Assembly (NCBI RefSeq): GCF_958298935.1
Contig: NC_084933.1
Span: forward strand, 7,299,001-7,363,000
DNA: 64,000 nucleotides
Source of the DNA: Phragmites australis
Taxonomy: Eukaryota; Streptophyta; Magnoliopsida; Poales; Poaceae
Direction: 5' to 3'
Shown here in pieces: positions 1 through 12,002 of the stretch. Numbering within the stretch: the stretch's first letter is position 1; each line of letters begins with the position of its first letter. The notes below the pieces were generated by a model. The model made no database searches. It saw only the letters and a program-made list of their open reading frames with translations, and was not told the origin of the DNA. The position numbers were made by a program, and so were the translations under genes.

Positions 1-480
1 TTAGGGAACGTGTCGGATACACTAGCATAAAATAAAATTTTCTACCGTGTTAAACTAGGAAATCACTCGAGAAGGAGATAATGGATCATTACCACCAAAC
101 ACGCAGTGCAACGTAAGAAGAATTAAAGCAGACCAATTCAACATCATGCATGTTGTTATAGAGGAAGTAACCGAAATCAGCTATGTGCTTGTCCCTTCCA
201 CACGATATCCTCCTTGAGTAGATGTAGGCGATTGACTTCCAAGTCGGGTGCGTTCCGGCTTCCTAGTCGGGTACGTTCCAACTTCCAAATTGAAACAAAA
301 GTCAAATCGGCAACTTTGAGTTTAAGTCATCAAGCTGGTCAGCACTGCAATAGCAGCAACGCATCTACAGTATCCACATGTCCTTGGGTAGAACACTGTG
401 CGCCACTATGCTAACATTGTGCGCATTACTTGTGTTTTGGGAAGTCACATGAAGTTGTGCAGCTAGGTGAAAAGAATTAG
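1..480. other. Unassigned left-edge sequence
   Basis: No coding region, RNA gene or element end is recognisable here. It stops where an LTR-like start (TGATGTCCTAAGAGG) begins at 481, so it may be the interior or flank of another retroelement. The short open frames carry no motif I recognise. Confidence 0.3.
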
Positions 481-1362
481 TGATGTCCTAAGAGGAGGAT
501 GTAAATTGAGACACTTAAAACTAATTGGCTCCAAAAACTTCACAAAATAAACCTATCTTGATTTATATCTAAATGTGATCTAGATTTATCTAGTGTGTTT
601 ACTCTACCGTTGAAAAAGTTTACAGCCTATAGTCAATCCTAACAAACTATTGTAGAAGGTAAACAAGCAAGGGTAGATTGCAAGTATGTAAATGCATAAA
701 TGTAAAGAACGTAAATAGAGTAAACTCGGCACAAGGGATTTTTATCCTATGGTATCGATGGGATAAATATCACCCCTAGTCAACGTTGGAGCAGCAACCT
801 AGGCTATAGCAACTGGACAGCACCCAGTGACGACCCTTGAGCCACCTATGTCTCAAGTAGGTTGAGCCACCAAGCTAAGGCCTCACCACAAGACTCTTTT
901 CTGGTCACTTGCCGCCATCTTCACTTTGGAGCTTGAGCCACCTAGGCAAGGGTGTCCGCATGCCCGTAGAAGCGTTTTGTTGCCACTCTACGCCAAGTCA
1001 AAGGGTCAACAAGTATGAGCCACTAAGGCTCAAGGTACCAGCAAGTCACCAAGACTCCAAGGTACCAGTGTATCCCTTGGTACAATGTAGGATCACTCCT
1101 TGATCCCTTCTCTAGGTAGAAACACCTATAAACAACTATCTCTAGGCCTATTAGCACTAACCACTAGCTAATCTTGTGCTTAATTGCCTTAGATGATCAC
1201 TTTTAGTTCCTTAGTGGCTTGGATGTCCTCTCAAGTATTTATGAGCTTCCCTGTACTCCAGCACACTTAAATGGCTCAGTGAGGGATATTTATAGCCTCA
1301 AACCCATATAGTAATCGTTGCTCCATTGGTCACAAAAGACCATGAACACTGGATGATCTTGT
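481..1362. repeat. Probable LTR remnant, copia-like
   Basis: The block opens with TGATGTCCTAAGAGGAGGATG, which resembles the G-rich LTR starts of the copia elements at 9574 and 55988 (TGTAGGATC followed by AGAGGGGG). It is non-coding and has no partner copy in the window, so its orientation and right end are uncertain. The assignment rests only on resemblance of its first 25 bases to that LTR class. Confidence 0.35.
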
Positions 1363-1759
1363 TGTTGGGGGGAAATACCCCAACCTGTAGATATCACTAA
1401 AAGGTCACCACCAAGAGCTCTGTTGGAACCCTTGGGTTTCAACTACATAGAAGAAAGCATAGCTTTCGAAGGCCATGGGTCCCTCCGAAAGCTATCCCCA
1501 AGACGAGAGAAGAAGCCGTTCTCTAGGGGAGGGTGGGGTTGTCTCTAGGGACCCTCAATACCCTCGAAGACATAGCCTCCTGGAGTCCCTATCTTCTGGA
1601 GCCCTCGATGCCCCCGTAGCCATAGCCTCCCACATCCCCTATCTCCCAGAGCCCTCGACGCCCCCAAAGTCACAGCCTCCCGGAGCCCTCGACGCCCCTA
1701 GAGCCATAGCCTCCTGGAGCCCTCGATGCCCCTGTAGCAACGGCATTCCGGAGCCCTTG
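1363..1759 (+). repeat. Truncated LTR, TGTTGGGG class, with degenerate tandem repeats
   Basis: It starts TGTTGGGGGG, like the right LTR of element D (23903). From about 1570 it runs through degenerate units of roughly 30-60 bp around a core reading GGAGCCCTCGACGCCCC followed by AGCCATAGCCTCC. It ends abruptly at 1759 where the TG end of element A's LTR begins, so A probably inserted here or replaced the rest. The open frame at 1475-1783 is a by-product of the repeats. Confidence 0.5.
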
Positions 1760-4648
1760 TGTGAGGAACCATCCAAACAGTAATTAATAATTAAGTCGAT
1801 CATTTACTTAATCATGACTTCAACGATTAACCTGAATACTATTCTGGTAGTCTCGGCACGTGTTTTGTGCCCAAGATCAGAAAAATATCTTTCCAATATT
1901 TAACATCACAACATAGCTTAATAAAGAGGGAGTAATTAACATCAGCTTACAACTTCTTAAGCATGTACCAAGTTATTATAATTTACAGCAAAAGAGAGCT
2001 GGGGAGATAAAAATTGACTCAACTTCTAACCAACAAAAAAAACTACGCAGCAGAAACAAAAGCTAAAGATAGCAAAAGATGGATGAAGCCATATTCCCTT
2101 AGGCTTCACCCCAAAAGTGCGACCTCCGAGTAGTTGCCTACTCATGCCCGCCACCACCCTCGGTAGGCATGAAGTAGCCAAAGACTAACTCCTCCTCGAC
2201 GGTAGCACCTAAAAAAAGCAACGTGAGTAAGAAGGTACCCGCAAGACTTAATCTATAATGGGCACTTATAAATAGCCCGACTCTAAGGATTATGCATTTG
2301 GATGTTAGCAAGAAAAGGCCATGTGGTTTAGTAAACATCATATGCGAAAGCAAATTTGACATAAACATTTGTGAGCATCTATACTTGACCAACATGACTA
2401 TCTAACCCATAAGCCCCAACTGAACATATATGTAAACGGAACCGTAAGAATAATATCTGTAAAACACCATCTCAACCCATCAACCACCTAAATCCACATT
2501 TGTAAATCTATGACTACTACAAATGGATGGAAGCATGCTCATGATCGAGAGCACATCATTTCGAAATATTTTTACACCCTACAGGGGTACTCCTTTACCT
2601 ACACGACTTGAGGACCATACGGCTTGTATGACCAGACATGTCCATACAAGGGGGGGGGTACTCATATCAACCTTTTCCAATAAGCCCTGACCGTTTAATC
2701 ATGTGCCAATAGGTGCAGGGTTCATCCAGAACTACTCCTAGAGCAAAATGGATACCCTAACAGGCCTCATGCCCGACACCATCGACCCGGATACCAAAAA
2801 GCCACATCTACAAAGGTAATCAGCTTATCATTCTCATACATGACATGTAGTAAGCACAGAAAGTGCTAAAGCCAACTGCAACTACGATTGGTGCTTAAAC
2901 AATGCAAGCGGTCTACAGTGTCTGGGTTACTCTCCCGACCTACCTAAGGGAACACCACATCTGGGTAGGACAAACAACCCTAACACTGCCTACATCCCGT
3001 CTCATCCTCACCACTCATCCAACCAACACCATCAACCCATCATTATGATCATTGTGTAAGTAATTAAAGCCTATGCTTGCGAACGATGAAATATTTCACT
3101 GCTCGACTTCTACTGAGGACATAAGCACTTGCTAAGCATCACAAATAACATTTTAAGTTAGATAATACTATATTAAACCCAGTCTATATGGATACGGATC
3201 AACAATTATTCAAGATAGGAGAATTAGTACATCAATATAGGTTCTACCCATCATAAACCCGACATCGACTGGAACTCATGCATAACATGCACGAAGTGTA
3301 ATTTATCACATATGATGCGTATGATCCAAATTAATGGGAGAAGTATGCTTAGATGCTTGCCTTGCTGCTCAGGTGACTGTCTATTGCTAACCGCGCAACA
3401 CCCACAGAATTCGGGGAGATTGGCGTTGCCTTCAACTGCGGCTGGGTCACGTGCCGGTTCTTCACTCACTAGAGAAGAACACATGTAATTACGAGCATGA
3501 ATGAAGTGCAACAGAGCATGCTACAATATGCATAACAACACGCTAAAAGTGTAAGACATGTGAAAGAATAACAACTGTGCGATCTAAAGTATATCGGAAA
3601 ACCAACAAGAGGCTGGAGACTCTAGGAAAATATCCAAACTCTTAGGATTTATTTGGACACTCCAGGAAATTTTCCGGACTCTCGGGGCTGCGGAGCGTCC
3701 AAAAAATTCTCCAGACACTCTGAACTTCCAATGGAAAACACATTCACCATTTCATTAATCGATTCGACATTGGTCCGGAGTCTCCGGACATTACATAGAG
3801 AGCAATTTTGAGGGAAAACTTTGGTTGATTCAATTCCAAACCAAAGAGCAAGGTTTTGCAATGGCTCATGGGGTCTAGAACTTACTTACTAACTTATCAA
3901 CTCGATTTCCTTGTTCAAATTCACCAAAATCTCATAATTGCTCAAAAAACATCAAGAACTTAGGCATTTTGCAACGAAGCTCCAAAACTCGATTTTCGAC
4001 CAACCAAAACATGCATTCGTGCCATGGGAGAGTAGGAGACTCACCCAAGGTACTTTGTAAAGCTTTGGGACCGTCGGGTTGAAGGGGGAAAAACTTGGGA
4101 AGAGGAAGAACTCCGATGCTTCTTGTGCTTCAACCATGAACATCGAATGACATCAAAACTGGCTTGAATCCTTTTAGAAAATGAAAATAAATTGGATGGA
4201 TGGGAAGCTCATGAGGTAGGGAACGGAACGCATGAGTACAACATTCATACCTCGATTCCTTCTTTTGAGGTGGGATTTTGGGGAGAAGGAGAGAGTGCTT
4301 GAGAGAAAGGGAGAGGGGAGCTGCTGCTCCCTTTGGAGCTGCACGGGTGGGAGAGAGAGAGAGGGAGCAGGTGAGGGAGTGAGATAGGGAGGGAGTGAGG
4401 TGGCTACATGTGAGGGAGAGGGAGAGGGAGAGAAGTGGTTGGGCCACTCCAGTGGGGCCCATGTGCTAGAGAAAGAGTTCTTTTTAACTGTGAATTCTAT
4501 TCCTTTCTTTTCTGAATTTCTTTCTCTCATCTGATTTACTCAAATCAAAGTGCCCTGATGTGCCAAAATAAATTGCCTCAAAATTAATCATGACCCTAAT
4601 GATGCATAATTAGACTTAATTACATTATTATGGTTTCGGGACATCACA
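1760..4648 (-). repeat. Element A: 3' LTR of a Tekay/Del-like gypsy element
   Basis: On the plus strand the block runs from TGTGAGGAACC at 1760 to GGGACATCACA at 4648, giving TG and CA ends on either strand. Its first 270 bp recur at 9012-9291 on the far side of the A coding region, which identifies the LTR pair. A polypurine tract lies directly outside the end at 4648. At 2.9 kb it is long, as is usual for Tekay-type chromoviruses. It includes a purine-rich GAGAGA/GGGAG stretch at about 4260-4440 and a repeated (T/C)CCGGACTCTCGG-like motif at about 3600-3800. The open frames inside it are spurious. Confidence 0.85.
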
Positions 4649-4668
4649 ACCCCCCCCCCCTTAAAAGA
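4649..4668 (-). other. Element A polypurine tract
   Basis: Read on the minus strand this is CTTTTAAGGGGGGGGGGT immediately before the LTR start TGTGATGTCCC. This is the expected position of the plus-strand primer, between the end of pol and the 3' LTR. Confidence 0.85.
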
Positions 4669-4689
4669 ATCTCGTCCCGAGATTCAGTA

Positions 4690-5261
4690 TGAGTCGAGGA
4701 AGAATATGGTGACTCTAGAACCTCATGGTTTGCACAGTAACGAAAAGATTTGGGGAATATGAAGAGGCCACACCGTGAGGAACAATACCAAAGTAGCACT
4801 CATAGGTGGTAGGAGAATTCAAGATAATTAGCACGAACCCAATCTTCACGTTCCCATGTCGCTTCATCTTCGGAGTGATTACTCTATTAAACCTTGAAGA
4901 ACTTAATAGCTTGACATCGCGTCTACCGTTCTGCTTCATCAAGGATGTGGATTGGATACTCGCAATAAGAAAGATCCTGCTGCAACTCCTGGTTTGCAAC
5001 TTCGATCACTTCGGTTAGAACTCGAAGACATTTCTTTAACTACGAGGCGTGGAACACATTATGAATGGTGGATAGGGACGAAGGCAAGTCCAACTGATAA
5101 GCCACACCTCCACGCCGAGCAACAATTTGAAACGGTCCCACATAATGAGCCGCTAGCTTTCCTCTGTCTTGAAAGGGTCGGACTTCTTTGAGTGAGGACA
5201 CCCTTGAGATACACAAAATCTCCAATCTCGAACACAACTTCTCTCCGGCGGCGATCCGCAT
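4690..5261 (-). pseudogene. Element A: integrase C-terminus and chromodomain remnant
   Basis: The minus-strand frame at 5040-5261 gives the block GKLAAHYVGPFQIVARRGG followed by AYQLDLPSSLS and HNVFHAS. This is the characteristic linker after the integrase core of chromoviruses. Further downstream, near 4800-4950, a frame-shifted piece reads WSNHSEDEATWE, the heart of a chromodomain, the module that steers integration to particular chromatin. The reading ends about 25 codons before the polypurine tract. Several frameshifts break it. The chromodomain places A among the chromoviruses, Tekay/Del-like by overall similarity. Confidence 0.75.
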
Positions 5262-6760
5262 AGCTTTTCTGTCAAGATTGAGCCATGAGGTGACACTTGC
5301 GAATAGCTAGAACATATTCTTCTACCTCTTTGATCAAATCCGGACCTAGAAAAGCTCTTTAGTCAGATTCAAACCAGTTCAACGATGTTTGGCATCTTTG
5401 GCCATAAAGAGCTTTGAACGGTGACATTTCAATGCCTGCTTGAAAATTGTTGTTGTAGGAGAATTCCGCAAATGGCAAGCAAATTTCCCACTTCTTGCCA
5501 TACATGAGAACACAAGCCCATAACATATCTTCTAAGATCTGATTCACCCTTATGGTTTGGCCATCGGTCTGAGGGTGGTTTGCGATACTGTGGAAGTGTT
5601 TGGTTCTCATTGCCTCATGAAGGCTCCTCCAAAAATGAGAAGTGAACTAAGTGCCTCGATCAGAGATGATTTTCTTCGGAATTCCATGGAGGCAAACAAT
5701 CCTAGTGAGGTACAACTCCACATATTGCTTGACCAAATACATGGTCTTGATAGGATGGAAATGAGTAGACTTTTTCAATCGGTCCACAATAATCTAAATT
5801 GAGTCATAGACTTTAGAGGTCTTTGGTAATCCAATAATGAAATCCATACCAATTTCCTCCCATTTCCAGGAGGGAATAGGTAAAGGCTGGATTGTACCAG
5901 CCGGCTTAAGGTGCTCGACCTTCACCCTTCGATAGACATCACACTCAGTAACATATAGAGCTATTTATTGCTTCATGCAAGTCCACTAGAACTTGGGCAT
6001 GAGGTTCTGGTACATTTTTGTGCTCCTAGGATGAATGGATAGCAAGGAATCATAAGCTTGATCCAAAATGTTCTTCCTTAGCTCTGGGACTTTAGGGACC
6101 ACTAGCCTCTTCTCGAACCACAAGACACCTTCATCGTCCAAGGTGAAGCATTTGGCTTGTCCCTCCTTGATATTATCATGTATATTCTCCATGCCTTTGT
6201 CTTGCATCTGAGCTTCCTTGATTTCATCTAGAAGGGTGGATTTGATCTCCAAATTTGCAAGAAATCCCTTTGGACACATCTCAAGCCTAAGCCTTCTGAA
6301 ATCATCACAAAGTGTGGCAGTTCCAGGTGAAACCCTAAGACAATTGCACTGAGCCTTCCAGCTCAAGGCATCGACGACCACATTTGCCTTGCCTCGGTGA
6401 TAGTGGACCTCTAACTCATAGTCCTTGATTAATTCGAGCCATCTCCTTTGCCTCAAGTTGAGGTTGGCTTAGGTGAAAATATACTTGAGGCTCTTGTGGT
6501 TAGTATAATTGTTGCACACATTTTTGAGGACATAGTGGCACCAAACTTCATGGTGTGCACTACTGCTGCAAGTTCTAGATCATGTGTGGGATAATTTTCT
6601 TCATGTGGCTTCAATTAGCATGAGGCGTAGGCGACCACGCTTCCTTCTTGCATGAGAACACAACCGAGTCCAAAGTGAGAGGCGTCGCAATAGACATTGA
6701 AGCTCTTGTGAATGTCCGGTTGTGCTAGAACTAGTGCTGTGGTGAGACGAGACTTAAAAG
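5262..6760 (-). pseudogene. Element A: RNase H end and integrase remnant
   Basis: On the minus strand, 5986-6456 contains the RNase H tail (ELEVHYHRGKANVVVDALS) and then the region leading to the HHCC zinc site (SIHPRSTKMYQNL). The core continues in broken frames to 5359-5610, which reads NHPQTDGQT, NQILEDML and AEFSYNN. In the family the third DDE residue is the Glu of TDGQTERVNQ. Here that position is Ile (TDGQTIRVNQ), so the enzyme would be inactive even without the frameshifts. The canonical DALSR is DALSW. The RNase H proper (about 6460-6760) is scattered over frames and I could not place its acidic residues. Confidence 0.75.
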
Positions 6761-6761
6761 T

Positions 6762-8014
6762 CTAGAAAGCCGCTTCACACTCCTCGGACCATTCGAACTT
6801 GACATTCTTTTTCAACAATTCGGTCATGAGCTTGGCAATCTTGGAGATGTTCTCGATGAACCGGCGGTAATAACCCACATGTCCGAGAAAACCAGTGACA
6901 CTTCTGGGATGCACCCAATTGAGCACATCTTGTACCTTGCTCAGGTCATCGGCGACACTATTCTCTAACAAGACATGACATAGAAAAACAACCTCTTTGA
7001 GCCAGAACTCACACTTGCTGAACTTGGCATCGTGTTTATGGTCTTGAAGGTGGCGAAGAATAACGCGAAGGTGCTCAGAATACTCTTCTTCAGTCTTGGA
7101 GTAGATGTGAATATCATTGATAAACACCATGATGAACTTGTCGAGTTCCTCCATGAAGACTGTGTTAATCAAATACATGAAAATTGCTGGTGCATTTGTC
7201 AAGCCGAAAGACATGATGGTGAACTCATAAAGCCCGTAACGGGTCAAGAAAGCCATCTTTGGAATATCCTCCGGTCGGATGTTGATTTGGTGGTAACCTA
7301 GCCTCGAGTCAATTTTAGAGAAAATCCAGGCACTGGTCAATTGATCGAACAATATATCAATCTGAGGGAGCAGATACTTGTTCTTGATCATAACGACATT
7401 CAACGGACGGTAATTAACACACATACGTAGAGTATCATCATTCTTCTTAACAAAGAGCACCGGGCATCCCAAGGCGAGGAGCTCGGACGATTGAAACCCT
7501 CCGCAAGAAATTCCTGAATTCGTTTCTTTAATTCAACTAACTCATTTGGCAGCATCTGATAAGACCTATTTGAAATCGGGGCCGTACCGGGCAATAACTC
7601 AATAGAGAACTCCACGGTTTGGTTGGGTGGCATTCCTAGCAATTCTTCTGGGAAGATATCAGGAAATTCATAGACGATTAGAATATCAAGGGGATTAGTG
7701 GCTACGATCGCTTTAAGAGCACACAAGTGGAGACCACCCTCTCCAAGGTGAAGAGAAACCCGATCGCCCTTGGGACCTTTGAGAGAAATGACTCTCTTGG
7801 CACAATCAAGCCAAGCACCATATTTGCTTAGCCAATTCTTCCTTAATATAACATCTACTCCTCCAGTGTCAAGGAGGATCAGGTTTGCAGGAAACTGAAC
7901 TCCATCAATAAGAACTTTGGCCTTCAGAATAACTCGGTCGGTCCTTGACTTAGTTTCAGGTCCATCAATGATATGGGCAGAAGGCAGGGTCTTGGCAACC
8001 AACTTATGACTCAA
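6762..8014 (-). pseudogene. Element A: protease and reverse transcriptase remnant
   Basis: The frame at 7400-8014 starts with an aspartic protease region (LILLDTGGVDVILRKNWL, then DCAKR). It continues into the RT N-terminus (YEFPDIFPEELLGMPP and the RPSSSPW region). A frameshift near 7470 moves RT into the 236-codon frame 6762-7472. That frame has LRMCVNYRPLN, YHQINIRPED and YGLYEFTIMSFGLTNAP. The catalytic box reads FINDI where active gypsy RTs have FIDD, so one metal-binding Asp is lost. The thumb motif (GHVGYYRRFIENIS) is well kept. Once a single polyprotein with the integrase piece below it. Confidence 0.85.
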
Positions 8015-8400
8015 AACATAACTATCCCTGATGGAACTTGAGATGCCCCCGAATCGGAAAGAACAACTGTGATGTGAGAATTTACAAATAGTGCACCGAC
8101 GAGCACATTGTCATCCTTGCAAGCACCCTTGGCGATGGTGTAGTGCACTTAGGCACGCTTGGGGACGTGTGTAGCCCAGGAGGACTGTGGTGTGGGTTGA
8201 GCGAGTGGCCGCTTTGGAGCAGTCACCACGGCTCACGACTTCGGGTAAGCGCAAACATTTACGAAGTGTCCGACGTGTCCACAGTTGTAACACGGGCCAC
8301 CGGGGCCACCCGTCACACTCACTTAGCATTAGCTGGGTACCATTCACTTGGATCCCATAAAATAGTATTCTTTTAGATTCTACCAGGTGCGGAGAGTCCG
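8015..8400 (-). pseudogene. Element A: gag zinc knuckle remnant
   Basis: On the minus strand, 8251-8292 encodes CYNCGHVGHFVNVC, a complete CX2CX4HX4C nucleocapsid zinc knuckle, preceded by Gly/Pro residues and followed by a basic tail, as in Tekay-type Gag. The knuckle lies in a different frame from the open frame 8111-8347. The larger Gag region upstream (higher coordinates) is not recognisable, so most of gag has been deleted or has decayed. Confidence 0.75.
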
Positions 8401-8996
8401 CAAGAATTTACGAAGTGTCCGCACATTTTTCGGACTCTCGCAGTTGGATAGAAATACAAGTTAGATCTTGACAAGGGAAAATGCATGCTCAGGAATATGA
8501 TGTGAAATGAACAACGAAACATGGAAGCATGCTCGATCCTTATCTTCATGTTTCTTTCCCGAATGCGTCTCTCCCCAAACAATCATTACAAACACATACA
8601 TCACCTTTCGCACGAAGAGAATAAGCATTCATGCGAACAGAGCTTGTGCAACTCGCCGCATCAGTTGAGCCCCTAACGTGTTCATTTTTCGTACCATCGT
8701 CGTACTAACACACTAGGCCCCTACCTCGCACCAGTTGAGCCCCCGAGACTTGCCGTTACCGAGATGCATTGATGCAACATAATTAACAAATGCATCACAA
8801 TGAGAAAACCACACAATGAATAGACGAACAATTCAAGTGCATCACTCAGCATACGTTATAGTTAGGGGTATAGTATAGCAAGTTCATACATATTAATCAT
8901 GAGGATGCATAAAAGAAACTTTACTGGGTTGCTTCAGTGGGGTTTGACACACTTAACAATGCTTAGGATGTTGTTTAGCCTAATTAATTAAACCAA
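8401..8996 (-). other. Element A: leader / decayed gag region
   Basis: About 600 bp between the zinc knuckle and the primer site. I see no coding signal. A CGGAGAGTCCGCAAG...CGGACTCTCGCAG segment at about 8390-8450 resembles motifs in A's LTR near 3600-3800, and the phrase CAGTTGAGCCCC occurs twice at about 8660-8745. The normal Gag N-terminus would be expected here and is absent. Confidence 0.45.
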
Positions 8997-9008
8997 GCTC
9001 CAATATCA
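8997..9008 (-). other. Element A primer binding site (degenerate tRNA-iMet)
   Basis: The minus strand reads TGATATTGGAGC four bases inside the 5' LTR end. It matches the canonical plant site TGGTATCAGAGC at 9 of 12 bases, and the three differences are all transitions. Its position confirms that the LTR at 9012 is the 5' LTR and that A runs on the minus strand. Confidence 0.7.
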
Positions 9009-9011
9009 CGC

Positions 9012-9291
9012 TGTGAGGAACTATCCAAACAGTATTGTAATTAATCATTAAGTCAATTATTTACTTAATCACGACTTCAATAATTAATCAGAATACTATT
9101 CTAGTAGTCCCGGCACATGTTTTGTGCAAAAGATCATAACACATACCTTTTCAACATTTAACATCATAACACAACTTAGTAAAGAGTGAGTAATTAACAT
9201 TAGACTACAAGTTCTTAAGCATTTACCAAGTTATTTCAATTTACAGCAATAGATAGCTAGGAGGAAATAAAAACTGACTCAACTCCTAACC
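9012..9291 (-). repeat. Element A: truncated 5' LTR
   Basis: From TGTGAGGAACTATCC onward this matches 1760-2035 at roughly 85-90% by eye over about 275 bp, including AATACTATTCT, the GCACATGTTTTGTGC region and GACTCAACTCCTAACC. It then stops and the copia LTR scrap begins. About 2.6 kb of this LTR is missing compared with the left copy. Confidence 0.85.
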
Positions 9292-9573
9292 TTGACCAGC
9301 ACCTGTATTGATTGATGATCACATTTCATGAATCATAGTTATAGAGATACCAGGTCAATAATGTGGACATTTATGTTAGAGAACATGATGTTGGATAGAC
9401 CCACCTTGAGATACTTCTAGGATTATTATTTATGATGTGCCATCAGTTGTTATCCTAAATGGTGTACCTGCAGAATCCTTAAGACCTGAGATCGTCATTG
9501 ATTCGCAGAATGTGTAGTGGCATACTTTGAGGCTGCCAAACGCTATTCCATAACTGGGTAGTCATAAAGGTAG
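9292..9573 (+). repeat. LTR fragment of the element-E copia family
   Basis: The segment starting ACCAGCACCTGTATTGATTG matches 26957-27237, the interior of element E's 3' LTR, in the same orientation with scattered substitutions. Neither LTR end is present. The left edge abuts the truncated A LTR and the right edge is the exact start of element B's LTR (TGTAGGATCG). B probably inserted into this older copy. Confidence 0.85.
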
Positions 9574-10976
9574 TGTAGGATCGAATATACGCAAAATACC
9601 CAATCAGAGGGGGTGAATGATTGCAAAAACCAAAATTAAATATTAACTCACCCAAAACAAAACTCGATTAAACTCGGTATTCCACTCGAAACAGCATGCA
9701 CAAGTTCTAGTAAAACTGATGTAGTGAAAGATTTACTGGTCAGATTACTCTAAAATTTGGTCAGCGAAAACTAGATTCAAATACAAAAGTAACCCAATAA
9801 AAATCGAGTAAATCAGATATGTGGATCAAAAGTTATTCCTAGTTGAAGCAGACTGTATCAACCAGTATCGAGTAGATCAAAACTTAGTCGAGTTGACAAA
9901 AAACTACTCGAGAACAAACCAAATCCACTCGAAATTTTCTCAAATCAAACACTTGATATTCTAGCAAGGTTTTGGATGGTTTAAACAAAGATGAAACTTC
10001 ATAGACACATGAAATTAACTGAAAACCAAAACTGAGGATCCAGAATATAAAACAGAGAGAAAATTTCGAATCATCAACTCATCAACTAACGAAACTTGAT
10101 TTTCATTGCATAGATGAGTTTACAAGATGCCTCTCCAAAGCATCCACCAAGTATTTCCACAAAATACCAAAACAACTCTCTCTTGAGTTTCTACGCGCTC
10201 TTCCCTAATACAACCGACCTCTCTATTTATAGGGTAGCCACACGCATAAATGTGATCGAATCGAACTACAACTTCCTGTCATAATCAATCCGGTCTCTAT
10301 CCTCCTCTAATCACAAGAGGACAAACAACTTCCGCTAATTAATCTAATTAACCAACAACTATTATGTAATCATGCATGCACATCTCCCATGCACACATAC
10401 AAATACGTAACCAACTCAGAGTCCGTCTCCAACACTAACTCTTGTCTTAAGTCCAGCTACCACACGACTCCCTCGTGCATGCTCCGACTTGAACACAAAT
10501 TAGTCTTCACATCCTCTCACCATCAGATCGCCTCTTGCGTCAATCGCGAAGCCTTGTCTCCATATGCATTGTTTTCTCAGCTTGAACGTCCCACATGACA
10601 TCCTTGATCACTACGACCTCAGTTCCTCCTGAACCTAGTCGCCGAACCTCAGTTCCTCCCTGAACTTAGTTCGTTGATCCGTCATCGACCATGTTCTCCT
10701 TCGTGCAACACCTGTACATGAATCAAACAACAATCGAGTACGAGCATAAGTCATTCCCTACTTGACTCAAGATCAGTTCACGCAACACCACGCAAACTCC
10801 AAGCAAAACCAACACGCTAACATAAGCATACCCAACTAATGATAACGCATCAAACCAACTATGTTATCCAAGCATATCTTAGAAACACATGAACATCGGT
10901 GAAATGTCATTATGCTAGATCACTTTGCTCTGCCAATTTCATCAATCAAACAAATTTTTTATCACATGATCTCACA
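9574..10976 (-). repeat. Element B: 3' LTR of a SIRE/Maximus-like copia
   Basis: It begins TGTAGGATCGAATATACGC and ends ATGATCTCACA, giving TG and CA ends on both strands. The first 50 bp resemble the LTR start of element G at 55988 (TGTAGGATCGAGC, then AGAGGGGGGTGAAT). A polypurine tract follows directly at 10977, so this is the 3' LTR of the minus-strand element. The LTR is studded with short ACTCGA/TCGAGT motifs (near 9665, 9810, 9865, 9890, 9908, 9930 and 10732). A TATA-like CTATTTATAGGG occurs near 10225. Confidence 0.85.
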
Positions 10977-10992
10977 ATCTCCCCCATGATGA
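10977..10992 (-). other. Element B polypurine tract
   Basis: The minus strand reads CATCATGGGGGAGAT just before the LTR start TGTGAGATC. The GGGGGAGAT core and its position match the polypurine tracts of plant SIRE-type copia elements. Confidence 0.85.
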
Positions 10993-12002
10993 AAACATTG
11001 GCAACCCTCATGTGAACATTGGCAACCTTTTAACAAACATGATTTGATTTTAAAATCAAACACAAAGTGAACTAAAAAATCCTTTGAAGAAATTTTTTTC
11101 TCTCCCCCTTTAAAGCAAAAAATCCTTTGAAGAAAAAATGAGCAACTTTCTCCCCCCCTTTGGCAATGGTTTCATCAAAAATTCAAAAGAGAGAATCAAA
11201 TCTTGTTATTTCAATCATTTCAATGAGCATCAGAATTTATCCACATATATAACAAATACTCGACCAAGCCACACTATCAAGAATACTTGCACCAACCCAT
11301 CTACACATGTAAAAAAATATAGTGTGAGCACAACTTATCAAGTATAATTAATGATTTATTTGTAAGGCATGGTCTCCCAATCTCAATCACTCAAATCATG
11401 AATTTATATGCTAACAAAAATATGAATATCAAAAGTATGTCATTGTTTTGATTAAAAAGACATATAACAAGATGCCAAAATTGATGTCAAGTAACTTCTC
11501 ATATTCTTTTGCAAGGAATTATATGCACCATCAGCCTTATTCTATCCAACCATACCAAGCCTATGTCAAAAAGACAATCAGAAGCTTAAGACAATGATTT
11601 TGGTCATACATGACTTCTTTCAAGTTCATATCAAAGTGCAATGATAAGCAGTCTTGAAAAAAGAAGTGCGACCGTGCATACTTCCTTGATCTTTTGTCTA
11701 TCAACTATTATTCGACACCTTTTCATTTCTTTGATTCTTTCACATATAGCATTTTTATCAAAGATCAAAGTAATCAAGAGAGTTTAACCATGACAAAATT
11801 TAATTCAAGTTGTCATTTGATTTAAAAAATAATAACAAAAACTACACAGTTACACATGTAAATATGAAAGTGCAAAAATTCCTATGTAGCATAAGCACTG
11901 GCTTCAAAAATCACATATGTATCTAATATGATGCTTATCATATTTCATTGTTTTCTTATTTTTACATACTTCAATAAGTTCCAAAGATATAAGAACTCCC
12001 CC
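10993..12002 (-). other. Element B: 3' non-coding region
   Basis: About 1 kb of AT-rich sequence between the RNase H stop and the polypurine tract. It has a pyrimidine run at 11149-11159 followed by TTTGGCAATGG, like the CTTTTGGCATC run near 48213 in element G. I see no counterpart of the extra ORF that G carries in this position. Confidence 0.6.

Noticed and set aside
1475..1783. 102-codon Pro/Ser-rich open frame
   Set aside because: Generated by the degenerate repeats of an LTR remnant; no motif and no neighbouring coding signal.
4130..4530. Two overlapping minus-strand Ser/Leu-rich open frames
   Set aside because: They translate a purine-rich low-complexity stretch in element A's LTR.
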